Positions 38,646 through 50,592 of a stretch of DNA of 64,000 bases are shown here, piece by piece. Position 1 is the stretch's first letter; each line of letters begins with the position of its first letter. The stretch comes from Marchantia polymorpha subsp. ruderalis (lineage: Eukaryota; Streptophyta; Marchantiopsida; Marchantiales; Marchantiaceae), in contig AP031356.1 in the NCBI GenBank assembly GCA_037833965.1, forward strand, positions 27,752,501 to 27,816,500. Reading direction: 5' to 3'. The position numbers were made by a program, and so were the translations under genes. The notes below the pieces were generated by a model. That model searched no databases. It saw nothing but the letters and a program-made list of their open reading frames with translations, and was not told the origin of the DNA.

Positions 38646-40300
38646 CTTCACCCGATCAATTCAAATTTTCACTCAATCGCCTCTGTGAGAATCCTCCTCA
38701 ACTCCAAATCACACGCCACAACACAAACTCAACTCGAAGTCCGCAACTTCACACTCACAGAAAAAACGAAATCTGCATCCGTTTAAGATCCCAACAGGAT
38801 TATAGAGTCCAAACGAGCTCTTAATCAGACCCTTCTCTCCCCGTCGCTTTGCATGCCACGTTCTTCAGCATCACTCACAATAGGCCTCCAAGTCCTCTGC
38901 CTATTCTGCAAGAGTCAGACGGGTACACGGTGGACACACCTCACTCATACAAGCAGATACTCGGATATGTTATAATAACATTAAGTCCCTATAGTTGCTT
39001 CTATTCTCTGGTAAAAGCTTTTCTTGGGTCATGTTTACACGGTATGGTTGTGTAGCAATATAGCCTTTTCCAGGTACGTGACAGAGGTAAGGATCATGAG
39101 CCTCTAAAGTACAGTCATGGAGTCAATAATAAAAAAACCCTTTAAGCTTTTCTCTCCGGACTGCATACAGCTTTTCCGGACCTTTTCTGTAAGTATATGG
39201 TTCATCGCATGCAGAAAATGTTTCGCCTTCGGCTCTTCTCCGTCGTGCAATGAGAATACCAAGAGCTAAAGTGTTTACAGGTGCTTCTGAGACTTTTCAA
39301 TTTAGGTGTAAGAAGTTTCTATGACCAAGTTTGCTGATGCACTCTGATTACCTACTCTACTGTGATGCACCGCCTGCACCTCAGAACTTGCGGAACCATC
39401 ACAATGGTAGCTCGGACAAGTACAACCTGTTGGTAGAACCATATGACAAACGTAGGAGAATGCTGACCAACTACGAGCCCGAACGTGAACTACGTGAATG
39501 TGCAGGACTTCGACTGACAGAGCAGTGAGATCGGCGACCAGAGGAGCTTGGAGTTGAGCCACAACCTACTCCGTACGTAGTTCAGAGCAGATAGATATCT
39601 GAATGGCCTTCGCGGCATGGTATGAAAGCATGAACTTTCGGCCGAACTTTCGTTGCATGCGTTGTGAAGTAATTCGCTCTGTGACAAGCACAGTACGTCA
39701 TAAATCTGTGACCGTCGCGGTTGGAGTTCAGCCACAACCCTACTCCGGACGTAGTTCACGGCAGAGACGTGACAGAGATCTGAGTGGCCTTAGACTCTTG
39801 CCTCTAAGTCTCAGAGGCATGTAAGCGTCCGTGGGAATCATGAACTTTCGACTGGACTTTCCTTTGCATGCGTCGTCACGTAATTCGCTAAATGCGCAAC
39901 ACCGTAAGGCATGCATCCGTGTCCTTCATCAAGATTTCAACCGTCAGAGCTTTTTCTCTTTTTGTTTTCTAAAGTTTTTTTGACAACTGCAACGAACCAA
40001 GATCGAAAATATAATTGCTGTGCAATGTACCTCCTGAGGAATATCAAAAGTCCTAGCGAAGCGAGACGACCAAATAAAAGATAAGGACGCGACAATGGTT
40101 GAAACGGCGTGGCATTGAATATGGAATTAATAAGGCGTGCTTCATACAACATGCGTCTCCCCTTCTCTCGTCAGGTCTCTTATTTCATGTGTGCGCGCTT
40201 CATACGGCGATGCAGCCGGATGGCTAGGACGCCAAAAACGAAAACGTTGCCTAATAAATGTATAAACTAGCGAGCAGAATGATACGTGTATTCACATACT
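38646..40300. other. intergenic, upstream of dienelactone hydrolase
   Basis: Contains the promoter side of the hydrolase gene (38646-38830, C/A-rich on the plus strand) and a diverged tandem repeat (listed separately). No gene recognised. Confidence 0.4.
39548..39920. repeat. diverged tandem repeat, about 173-bp unit, two copies
   Basis: Unit starts ttggagttgagccacaac at 39548 and ttggagttcagccacaac at 39721. Shared internal blocks include gaactttcg, ttgcatgcgt and gtaattcgct. By eye about 75-80 percent alike, with small indels. Confidence 0.85.
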
Positions 40301-42950
40301 TGGTTTCGGATTTCATACAATTGGTGCGAACATTGTGATAACAATCATGTTATATAAAAAGATTTATGTAATTTATTTTCGCTAATATATCATCGCTTTA
40401 GTCAAATTTAGTTTTTATTTGTTATTATTGAGATCTTATCTCATACTTATCTTAAATTTTTATTCTTTCCTACAAATAGTTTTTTTTCATCTTCTTTTCT
40501 TTGATACTTGATAATGAGGAGTAGGGTTATAGTAATAATGACAATCATTTCCACCATAATCGACGTAGGAAAAATGTTCTGGTATCAACGAGCTTAGGTC
40601 CACGGAATACACAGATTAATAAACTGATAGACGTAATTTGTCACATAAAATTCATGTAAAGTATTTGTTAACTAGTTCAGTTAAGCATTAGTTAATATTA
40701 ACCAAGATCTGAATATTTTTTAGTAGATATATATTTTACTTCTGATATAATCATGTAATGCGTAGAAATAAAATATAAGTCAATGCTTAAATAACGGCAA
40801 TAATAAATCACTATCTTTGTAGATTATCTAAATTTTGTAAGTTAAGGGTTTAAATAGAGACTTTAAAATATAAAATCTTTCAAATGAACTTGTGTATGTA
40901 ATCATATATTTCATAAGATGAAGACTTCAATATGTTTGAAATTTTTCAGACATGAAAGTCAGATGTAAATCTTACATGAATTTGAATTGTAAGTATGTTT
41001 ATCAAGTCATCTACAATCTAATAAGAGTTTAGTATGATCAATAAATAGTAATTGCGAGTAACAACACTTCAAATATGTAATTTTGTATGTAATATCAAGT
41101 ATTGGTTTAATTCAAATACTCATTCAGCTTTTTAGCCTTTTTGAAAAAGTATTTGTTATCTATACTTTTTGCATTTTTTGGAAGTTAGACATTAGTTAAA
41201 TTTAGTGATTGTCAAGCGATTATCAAAAAATAATATTTAATTTTTTGAATTATAAAATCTTGAATGTATTCTAGTAATTCTGGAATATATATTTCAGAAA
41301 ATTTTAAAAATTTCTACTAAAAAAGTGTAAGAACATTTTTATGTAAGATACTTTTCTCAATTTTAATAAAATATTTTGAGAAGATTTATTAATCGAAATA
41401 CACTCAAATTTTCATGATTGGTTGAAACAAATCAAGAAAATTCTCATACTAATATTAAATCTTTCGAGCAATGTAACAAGTATCATGTTAAAGCGCTCTT
41501 ATGATTTAATATCAGTATGAGATTTTTCTTCACTTGTTATAATCAATCATGAAATTCTCCATCTATGTTCTATCTTACAATAGAACTGCTACAGTATACT
41601 TAAAAAACTGAACAGTTATCATCTTTAGCATTTTAAATAACATCTTCTACATTTTTCACCTCATCATCTATACAATTGGTAAGAAAAGACAAATCGCTAT
41701 AATGTTGGAATTGCAGATGAATATAAAAATATTCATAATTTTTTTTATTTTGTTAAGTATGCAAAATTTATGAGATAGTAGTGAATAAAATCCTCAAAAT
41801 TTGAGAAATTTGCATCTTATATATACATGGTAGATCAAATATCAATCAAATATTAATTATTCCAATTTTATTTCAGAATCATGTGATTCGAAAACCACTC
41901 TATCAAATTTTTAAATTACAATTCCCAAAAATTTACAAATTTAAATTAAATATTTTAAATAAGAAAAAGATAATTATCAAATTTACTCAAATTATAAAAA
42001 ATAAATTAACCACAAAGTTAGATAATTATTAAAAAATAAAAATGTGTAAATATACCACTTGTATCATACATAGAATTTGCAAAATAATTTATCTGAGAAA
42101 ATAAAGAAGCATGAAAATTTTCTATTTTCAATACATTAAATATTTTTTATAAATTTGTTATTAATTGCTCAAAAATATTGTTGAAGACATTCATGTAATC
42201 ATCCAATATGATTTTGATTTGTCTAGAAGTTTTGAATTGTAATAGGTCTAAGGTTATTTTGAGTGCTTTTAGTGATCAATAGATTATTTGATATTTAATG
42301 ACTTTTTTAAATTCTTTTTTATTCTTTTAGTGAGAATGATCAGATTATAAAAAATCATAACACTTTACAATATGATGGGTAAACTGTGAGTTACTTTTAA
42401 AAATCAGTATACATGTAAATTTTAAAATTTGAACAAATTTCAAGGCACAATATTGTCATTTTAGCTGTGTATGTCAAAGAAAATCACTATCATGTCAATG
42501 CATTAGAACCTATAATCTATTTTAAGAACCTGCTTTTTTTAGGTTGTTTTACTCTCATTATGTAAACAGTTATTGGCACTTTTACTTTTGTTCATTACAT
42601 TGTAGCATGATTAACAAATTTGAGAATATTCATTGCACAATTTATCACTTTTTTAGTCAGCTAGGATTTAAACTTCTGTAAGGTATCCTATAAATCTATA
42701 TAGGATTTGGATAATTACTTTTACAAAGTAAGTCATATAGTCATAAAATCAGTTTGGAGCCCTGAAAAGTGTGGGCAAATGTAGTACACAACAAAAGGTT
42801 TGAAACTTTAAGGAAAATTCATTAAAATATATTTCAGGAAACAAAACAACATTTTTTTACATCTCTGTAACGCTGTTTCCCTGTAATTATTCCTAAAATT
42901 CACATGTAAGTCGACTCTCATGCTTAATTTGAATGAAAAGTGTAAGTTAG
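40301..42950. other. very AT-rich block 1, no genes
   Basis: Composition changes abruptly to strongly AT-rich, with dense aattt/ataaa runs, and stays so for about 2.6 kb. No frame of note, no tRNA and no recognisable transposon ends. Contains an inverted repeat at 41408-41555. Confidence 0.8.
41408..41555. repeat. imperfect inverted repeat, about 55-bp arms
   Basis: Arm 41408-41462 (contains catgattggttg and ctcatacta) is the imperfect reverse complement of 41501-41555, separated by about 38 bp. Roughly 80-85 percent of positions pair. Confidence 0.8.
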
Positions 42951-43869
42951 AATCATGGAGTCCTATTTAGATAAACCATACTTAGTTAGCGGAAAAGCAG
43001 AACCCGGTCAACACGGGACCTAAGATCTTCAGCAGCACCTAGAGAAGAGTCCATCGCAAATTTCTCAACCTATTGAGATGACTCAAGAATTTCGATATGA
43101 TTGTTATCATAACTCACTAAAGAGAGAAATTCAACCGAAACTCTAAGCTTTACCGTGTGCCAGAAATAGTCTTCAATGTACAAACTTGTACATATGTTCA
43201 TTCCCTTGCAAAGTTTCCAACCTGTATTATATTAATTATATAGAAAAGTTTTGCAACTAAACACGGGAGGTTCTTTGACTAAGCATAGCTATTAGAGCAC
43301 CCCGTGCTCTCCTACACAGCTTGACAGGATCTTCAGAAAGTTCTACCCGCCTATCCTGAAACGGCTTAGTGGGGCTATTTGTCATGTACAGTCCTTTGGT
43401 GGACGTAACAATTCTCTCTAGATTGTATGGAACTACAGTAAGGTGAGATTCAGTACAAAAATCCTAACGAGAGATTTGGAAGATATCGAATCTGTCAAGT
43501 GTGGCAACGTACAACATGCAAAGCTGGAATTAGAGCCATGACGACGCTATGGCGTTTGGCGGTCATTAGCAGACACTCTTACGTCGCAAAGTCCACGGCC
43601 GTTACAAAATACTTCTCCCTTGTTTTGAGGTTATTCGCCGGTGACGGATCCCACAGCGTGGCATTCCTGGTGAATCTGGTGAATTGACCTGTGATAGCCG
43701 TATACAATGAAATGTTTTGCCTGTTGGAACAGGTCGTCCTCAGTTGGTATACCTTTTGTCTCCTGTCTCAATTCTTCTTGGGATTTGAAAAGATCTCATC
43801 ATATCCCCTTCAAGGACTTCAAACTTTCAGTAGTCTGCATTTCGTCATACCAAAGTCAAACTAGTGCAC
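42951..43869. other. island of normal base composition inside the AT-rich domain
   Basis: GC content rises sharply over about 0.9 kb. A 62-codon plus frame at 43499-43687 has no known domain. Contains the near-perfect palindrome gagcaccccgtgctc near 43295-43309. It may be an insertion, but no flanking duplication was found. Confidence 0.5.
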
Positions 43870-45640
43870 TTCTCCTTAGAACATGAGTGTTCAACACATC
43901 TAAATTCTTGAGCAATGTGTTTTTGTCAAAATATAATGTTGATGGTTTTGTATTGATATCAATTAACATATACAACATATCAAAATCTTAGTTCATCTTA
44001 GTGCTCTAGTACCTTGGCCAAATCTATATGGAAGCTTTGAAATTAACACACAAATTACATTTCTGGTTCTTTAATCATATCTGATTTCAAAGAATTTATA
44101 ACACATTCATAGTTGTTTGACAAAATTCAATAACTTGCCATGAGAATGAATAAGATTTGAATTTTCAATGATTATATGCAGTTTTACAAGCATATAACTT
44201 CACCAAATTTTTAATTTTGGACAAGACATTTGATACATTTGATAAAAATAATTTTGAATAAAAATATCTAAACATGTAATTTGAACATAATGATTATGGT
44301 GATAAGTTCTTTATCATAATTATATACCAACAAAACCAATGTATTATTAAACAAAAGGATTATTTAGAAGTTACATGAGTGTAGATGTTTGATGTAAGAA
44401 GTTAAAGTTGAATTTTGATAATAATTTGATGTGTTTTCTTGATAATTTTTTATTGTTTATTTTTGCTTAAAATTTTGTAAGTTAATATACATACATGTAA
44501 GATGTTAGAGATGATCACAAGATTATTGTGAATGATAAATTTGAATTTTATTGTGCAAATTATGAAATTTTTCAATCCAAAATTTCAATTCTTTTTATCA
44601 TTAATTTATATATGACATTTTTATTTTACTTTCAATTCATTAAGCTTCACAAGAATTTTTGAATTTTAAATACACATTTAATACTATCTTTTAAGGATAT
44701 GATATAATTGAATGTGTTATTTCCAACCAAAGAATTTTTTTTAATTTTTGTAATAAACGTGTTTAGTCATTTTTAAATATATAAAATTACAATATAAATA
44801 TAATATTTTCATAGTGAATTTTTTATGGTGACCATGTTAACAATATGTACGGCTGATAAATAAAGATTAAATATGTTAGGTAATAATAACATGCCATCAA
44901 TTTGTATATTTTTTAAGTAGAAATTTGATGTGTTAGTTCTTGTGCTGCTTGAGAATGATAAGTATTCAATGTTGAATTTTTACTTTATCACTATATGTTC
45001 ACATTACTTGTATTTGTTAGATATATACACCATGTCATCAAAGCATTCTGTTGAATAGAACAAATGATGGGATAAAACTTTATCTCTTTGTATTTTTTCA
45101 AAATAACTATGTCAAAATATAAAAATAACTATAGATTTCTATCAAAATTTATGTTTAATATTAAAAAACTACTTTTATATTAATATTGTTACAATGTTGA
45201 TAAATTATTGTAGCCAAAGAGTAGATTGTGTTATATTTTCAAATATAATCTCATGATACATTTAGCATTTGTTATTAAATCTAGATTCAATTCATTATCA
45301 ATTTTCAATATAAAATTAATTCAAAAAAATTTAGCATAAGTATATCTCAATTTTTTCATAACTATTTTGTATTTATATCTATAACAAATCAATTTTTGTA
45401 TATAGTTTAAAAATGAATCTTGAAATCTGTAATCTAATAGTTACGTATTAGATTACATTCAATACAATGAAATTCATTGGAATAATATCCAAAAATGAAA
45501 TGTTATTTTCAATTAACACATTTTTGTAGAATAGTATTGAGTGTACGTCATGTAAAATACTAGTTGTGAAATTTGATTGCAAAAGAGTTTGAAAGGATCT
45601 GTCAAAAATGATAACATGTAATGTTCGCTCATATCTCAAA
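43870..45640. other. very AT-rich block 2, no genes
   Basis: Same character as block 1, about 1.8 kb, ending near 45640 where composition returns to normal. No feature recognised. Confidence 0.75.
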
Positions 45641-46506
45641 TTAGGTGTCATTGGCCATGGATTGTTACGTCCAGCTTTGCCGTTAGTGTCTAATTCTGCC
45701 AAGTAGTCCACTTAAAAGTGTTGGTGGAAGAGAAACTGAAACTATGTATAGTCAAATGCACGTAAATATCATTAACAGTAATCTTCTTAACGAAAGGGAC
45801 CCCTGTTTGCCTCGTTGTTCTCAAATGGCACGCTGATAGAATGATGGTATAAAAATAAAACCAGAACTGTGTGTCCCTTCTTCCAAAGCTTTTTGACGAT
45901 TATTGTGCATGTTCGTTGGGTAGGACACTGGTCGTTCTCAACATGTAGTTCTACTTCGCGTTTGATTGATTCTGTCAGTGAAGTGTTTCAAGATAGGTCG
46001 ACAATTACTAGAGGTGAAGCTGACACATTTGTGAAACTTGTGTACTGTTCTATCACAAGATCTAGAGTACAGAAATCTTGAAGCGATGCTACTTAGGTAA
46101 GATGTCAGTTGAATACTGGTTGGGATCTGGTAAAAATTGCTGTACTACACGTGAACCATATCTTCTAGCTACAAGAAGTCGTCTTCGCTGCACGTCTGGT
46201 TATCTGTTACTGATATGTCTCACTTCTTCCTCCTGACGCTAGTTCGATACGAAAAAAGATATTGTCGTATGCCTCTTAAGCTGTCACAAAGAAGAAAGCA
46301 TCCTGCCTTTGAACTCGACATCCTTTCAAGCTGAAGATTCAACCTGAATCGATTGCACTAGATGCCCTTCGTGCAACCGTGTTAAGCTGAGCAAGAGTCT
46401 TTCCTAATGGGTGGAAGTAAAGTTCTCCTCCAAAAGAACGGACAAAAGGGAAGAACTGAATATGGGATCTAGTCCAATTGGATCAGAATTGTCAATAGAT
46501 GCTTTA
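45641..46506. other. intergenic, no gene recognised
   Basis: Short frames only (for example plus 45869-46081), no recognisable family. Confidence 0.4.
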
Positions 46507-46514
46507 GGTCTTAC

Positions 46515-46852
46515 CAGGGTTTGACATTCCCCCGGGAATAGGTAAGTGACTTTGGGGATAGTGGGTGAGAGAGGGGTACAACCGGGAAACCGTTTGACTC
46601 CTCTTGTTAACATGGGGCTACACCCGAGACTTTTTAGGGTAGAACCCGGGGACACCCCTTTGTAAATATCACTTTATTGTGCTAATTTCGGGAACACTCA
46701 CAATATTAAAACAGTTTTGAGAACCCCATAATTTTGTCTGGACACATCTGGTGACCCCTTGAAATCAAGGATGCTCAAGTCAAATCAAAATTTTGTGACG
46801 ACTTCCTGGGTGGGGTGAGCAGGTGATTTTCAGCCATGCCTGTCAAACCCTG
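46515..46852. mobile_element. hAT-type MITE (338 bp)
   Basis: Perfect 12-bp terminal inverted repeats, CAGGGTTTGACA at 46515-46526 and TGTCAAACCCTG at 46841-46852. The perfect 8-bp target duplication ggtcttac lies at 46507-46514 and 46853-46860. An 8-bp duplication and CAGGG ends are the signature of hAT DNA transposons. With 338 bp and no coding sequence it is non-autonomous. The exact duplication and termini suggest a fairly recent insertion. Confidence 0.93.
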
Positions 46853-46860
46853 GGTCTTAC

Positions 46861-48355
46861 AGGTTCGGAGCAGTCTGCTCTACTATATACTCTGGGTACA
46901 GCACGGTCTAATTACATTAAGACATGAGACCGCAAACCTACTCTTTTGACCCGCCGACAAAGTCCTTCACGATCTCTTGAATGTTTTACCCCTTGGAAAC
47001 ATCTTAGTCTCGTATGCGTGTCGTTGAAGAATACAATTACATCATATGGTTATCCATTTGAGTTTCCTGTCGGCTGTTTTCCAGCTACTTTCTTGGGTGA
47101 AGAAGGACCACAGAGATATCGCTCGTTGGCGAGGACCTGAGAAAAAGGGTAATATAAGACCGTCCTTTTGATGAAAATTACGGTTTAAGGATCAGTTTTA
47201 TTTCTTCTCTTAATAACTGTACGTCTTGATATTTCGAGAAGGATGCGGTAAGTTTTGAACTTAATCGAGTTGAGCATACTGCAGGAGACTACTAGGCTAG
47301 GCTGAATCCCTTAAAAAAGGTTCCCTCAATCGAATACGACGATCTTATGCTGTTCGGTACGTTGTCCTCTCTGACCACCTCTGTTTATTTATGTTCTGCT
47401 TGGATTTGGCTCTAAGAAAGCGAGTCCTTCAGATTCGAAGGTGGGCCTGACACATATTGCTGTCGGTTCACAACACGTAGGTGTATGTAGAACCACGATA
47501 TTATAATTTGAGATACTTTCATGATTGCTCCCTCGGATTTCACATTATATAGAAGTAACTGATGTTGGAAGTAAGAGTTGAACTCAATATGCTAGGGCCA
47601 AGCCACAAGACTAGCAGTGAAGCCGCACGATCATTGGCCGGCCAGCTCCCCCTCGTACCACACGGTAGTGACTTGGAGTTTAGGGTATCCTAGGTAGCAG
47701 AAACCAGTTGCTGCGAATTACTAGATACTTTCGCTTGGAAATCCTCTGCTTCGGGGTACATCGAATCCAAGTTGCTTCTCATATCCTTCCACTTTCTTCC
47801 CCTGCCCTCCTCTTATTACTCTTTTCCCACACTGCAATTAGAGAGAGCACTCCCTCCTCACATCTGCTTGGATCAATTCGCCAGAGCACTCCTTGCATTC
47901 ATCCTCCATGCATTCTCTTCCGGAAATAAGTTTTCCACCTGCAAGCCAGGGTAGTCCCATCGTCCCCCTGGACTTCACTGATGGCTCTCACAAGCGCTAC
48001 TTGCCTCAATATGATGTGGAGCAATCAAATTTGACCAAAAAATGAAGAGTTGATAATCATAGATAATGTGCAGATATAGAATGTGGTGGGAGTTAGAGAG
48101 TCTACTGTTCTCTCTTGACAAACTTGACGAGTGGTCTGCTGCAGCGGAAGCCTCCATGCTGCTTTTCACTCTAAAGGCAGCGGCCTGTTGTGTGGTATAA
48201 GCGGTCGGATTCACTCCAATTGGTGGAGTTAAGCCTATCATATCTAGCTGATTTACTATCAATTTACTTACTGTCGGCTGCCAGTCATATGGCAAAGGCC
48301 TTAACAGTGAGAGTAGGTCCTACTCAGTCAATGTCACAACAATCATGTCAGGGAA
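46861..48355. other. intergenic, contains a dispersed duplicate (46940-47420)
   Basis: Beyond the duplicate block, no gene is recognised. A pyrimidine-rich stretch (tcttcccctgccctcc type) lies around 47780-47860. Frames near 48190-48355 may be remains of the hAT transposase upstream part. Confidence 0.4.
46940..47420 (+). repeat. diverged dispersed duplicate, copy A
   Basis: Aligns by eye in the same orientation with 57995-58365. Shared blocks include gtttccagct, ggcgagga, gagttgag, ccctaaaaaag (ccttaaaaaag here) and accacctctgttt. Plus-strand frames are protein-like (for example FPATFLGEEGPQRYRSLAR), suggesting old coding sequence. The family is unknown. Confidence 0.6.
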
Positions 48356-48808
48356 TTGGAAGCACCTCCTGTGATGCCAGCAGATTTAGTCAAGATGCGT
48401 CCTGCTTTATTTATCAGCAAGGTGGTGGATCAATACAGGGTACACCTGGACAAGCACTTGAGCACTGACATGCTCGACAAGGCGGAGAGTGAACACCGTG
48501 ACCTGCTACTTGTTTACGAACGTGAGCTGAATGTGAAAGAGACCATTGACAATCACAACGAGAAGACTTTCTTCAACGAGACATGGGATTGTTTAAATGG
48601 ACATTTCCTGTATTTGCGACAGTTGTGCGGTGGTCTGACTACTGCTTTTCCAAATACTACCTCAGTTGAGAGCGAATTTTCCATGATTAAATGGGAGAAA
48701 GATGACTCACGCACAAGGCCGACAAGCATTTCTTTGGTAGGCATTATGCATGCGAAACAATTTGAAACGCTGAAAACTGTTGTAGCAAACCGCTGGGAGG
48801 AAAAATAG
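48356..48808 (+). pseudogene. hAT transposase, C-terminal fragment
   Basis: A 150-codon open stretch ends in a hAT-type C-terminal dimerisation region: CGGLTTAFPNTTSVESEFS followed by a Trp-containing IKWEKDD segment. Upstream residues (PADLVKMRPALFI, DNHNEKTFFNETWD) fit the same family. The catalytic RNase-H-like core and zinc finger are absent in this frame, so it cannot be an active transposase; it is a 3' remnant. It lies 1.5 kb from the hAT MITE at 46515-46852, but their termini cannot be linked. The left LTR of the Copia fossil begins about 100 bp downstream. Confidence 0.75.
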
Positions 48809-48899
48809 TGAAGTTAGTGTTAGTGCCAAAATTGCCAGAATTAAGTAGAAAAATTTGCCAGAATTACCGTAGTTCTGGAAAATCTGGCATTTGCCAGAT

Positions 48900-49068
48900 T
48901 TTAGTAAGTCTGGAGTAGGATCTCTTAAATAGCAAAGAAGATAAGATGATCAAAAATATCGAACATCAATATACAACCTAAAAAGAAGTATAAGAAGACA
49001 AAGAGCATCTAACACCATAGATTATCCTAATCTAATTACTATACTACACTAGATAACCAAATACTACC
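48900..49068 (-). repeat. LTR of the Copia fossil (3' LTR; outer and inner limits approximate)
   Basis: Matches 54040-54212, best in the block aagaagacaaaga...ttactatactacact. The boundary bases cannot be fixed because both ends have drifted. Confidence 0.7.
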
Positions 49069-50186
49069 CTCTAGAAAATAATATTATAAAATTCTAATAG
49101 TAGAGTATTGGACTCCAATCTTATAAAGCTACTGCTTAAATTTCAGATAACGAACAACTCCATTAATTTTTCTATGCTTTTCAAATTTGTTCTCAGTATT
49201 GATTTTGTGAGCAAATCTGCAGGATTTTCCTTAGTGTGAATGTACTTGAGATCAATTTTCACCTCTTAACATCCTTCCCTTGATGAAATGATGTTTGACT
49301 TTGATGTGCTTGGTCTTGGCATGGAAAAGAGGGTTTTTGGCTAGCTTAATAGCAAGCTGATTGTTGCAAAATAAGTGCAAATCTGCCATGATTGGTGAAA
49401 TCCAAAATCAAGCAAGAAAATGAAACCTTCAGAGAAGGAAGGATTCATAATTCCTGTATTAATTGCTTGAGATACACAACTTCTTTATCTCCTTCCAAAA
49501 AGTCGCTGTATTCAGTGGGTTGTTGCTCGGACGATCAAGATACCGATCCGTTTGCAAGCTTAAAAATATAAGTGCCAACCGATCGGCAGGTGTTAGAATA
49601 ATTAAGATAATATACGTCCATATAACCTTGGATATGCGATTCTTCCTTTTTTTAAAGTAAGCCAAAGTTGACAGTGCCATGGAGGTATTGTAGGAAATAT
49701 TGAATTGCATTCCAATGGATCATATGCAATTTATGCATAAACCGACCAAGAAGTCAAACAACGTACAAAATATGAGGTAGAATGTGATAGAGAGTAATGA
49801 GCTTAACGACCAGGTGACAATATTGTGAGCTATCAACATGTGGCGTATTTGTATTTGACTCGAGAACAAGTTCGACCGGAAGGAGCATTGATTCAATGAA
49901 GGAAGTGTTCAAGTTGCACTCATTGAGTAAGTCCATAATATAGTTGGTTTGATGCATAAAAATCCCCTAGTATTGATATGCACAAATCCATCCCAAGATT
50001 TCAAGAGATTCTATCTAAATCTTTCATCTTATATTGTAAGCTAAGTTCAAAATTGATCTCAGTGACACAAAAATAACTACTACAAAAAATTAGCAGGTCA
50101 TCAACGTAGAGTAAAAAGTACAATGATAGTTTTATTTTCACGTAAGAATTATAAGTTAGAATCTACCTGACTTCTGGTCCATTTGT

Positions 50187-50592
50187 TGGAGCGAAGGTAC
50201 GAGTCAATCTCCTCATACAACTCATAAGGAGATTGTTTGAGCCCGTATGGAGACCTTTTCATCTGACACACAACAAGTGCTGGTTTTTTAAGATTGATTC
50301 TTTTTAGTTCTTCAAAGCTTGGGGGCTGTTGCATGTAGATCTGTTATCAGGTCTACATGCAAATTAACAGATCTAATTATGATCTGTATTTGTATCAAAT
50401 TAACAGATTTGTTATCAGATCTACATGCAGATTAACAGATCTACATGCAACAGCCCCCAAGCTTTGAAGAACTAAAAAGAATCAATCTTGAAAAACCAGC
50501 ACTTGGTGTGTGTCAGATGAAAAGGTCTCCATACGGGCTCAAACAATCTCCTTATGAGTTGTATGAGGAGATTGACTCGTACCTTCGCTCCA
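50187..50592. repeat. 160-bp near-identical inverted repeat inside the Copia fossil
   Basis: Arms 50187-50346 and 50433-50592 are reverse complements with about two differences, separated by 86 bp containing further taacagatct repeats. The arms carry the same piece of reverse-transcriptase sequence. The near identity shows the inversion-duplication is much younger than the element. Confidence 0.92.

Noticed and set aside
40301-45640. Organelle-derived insertion as an explanation of the AT-rich domain
   Set aside because: No plastid or mitochondrial gene, tRNA or recognisable conserved frame was seen in it.
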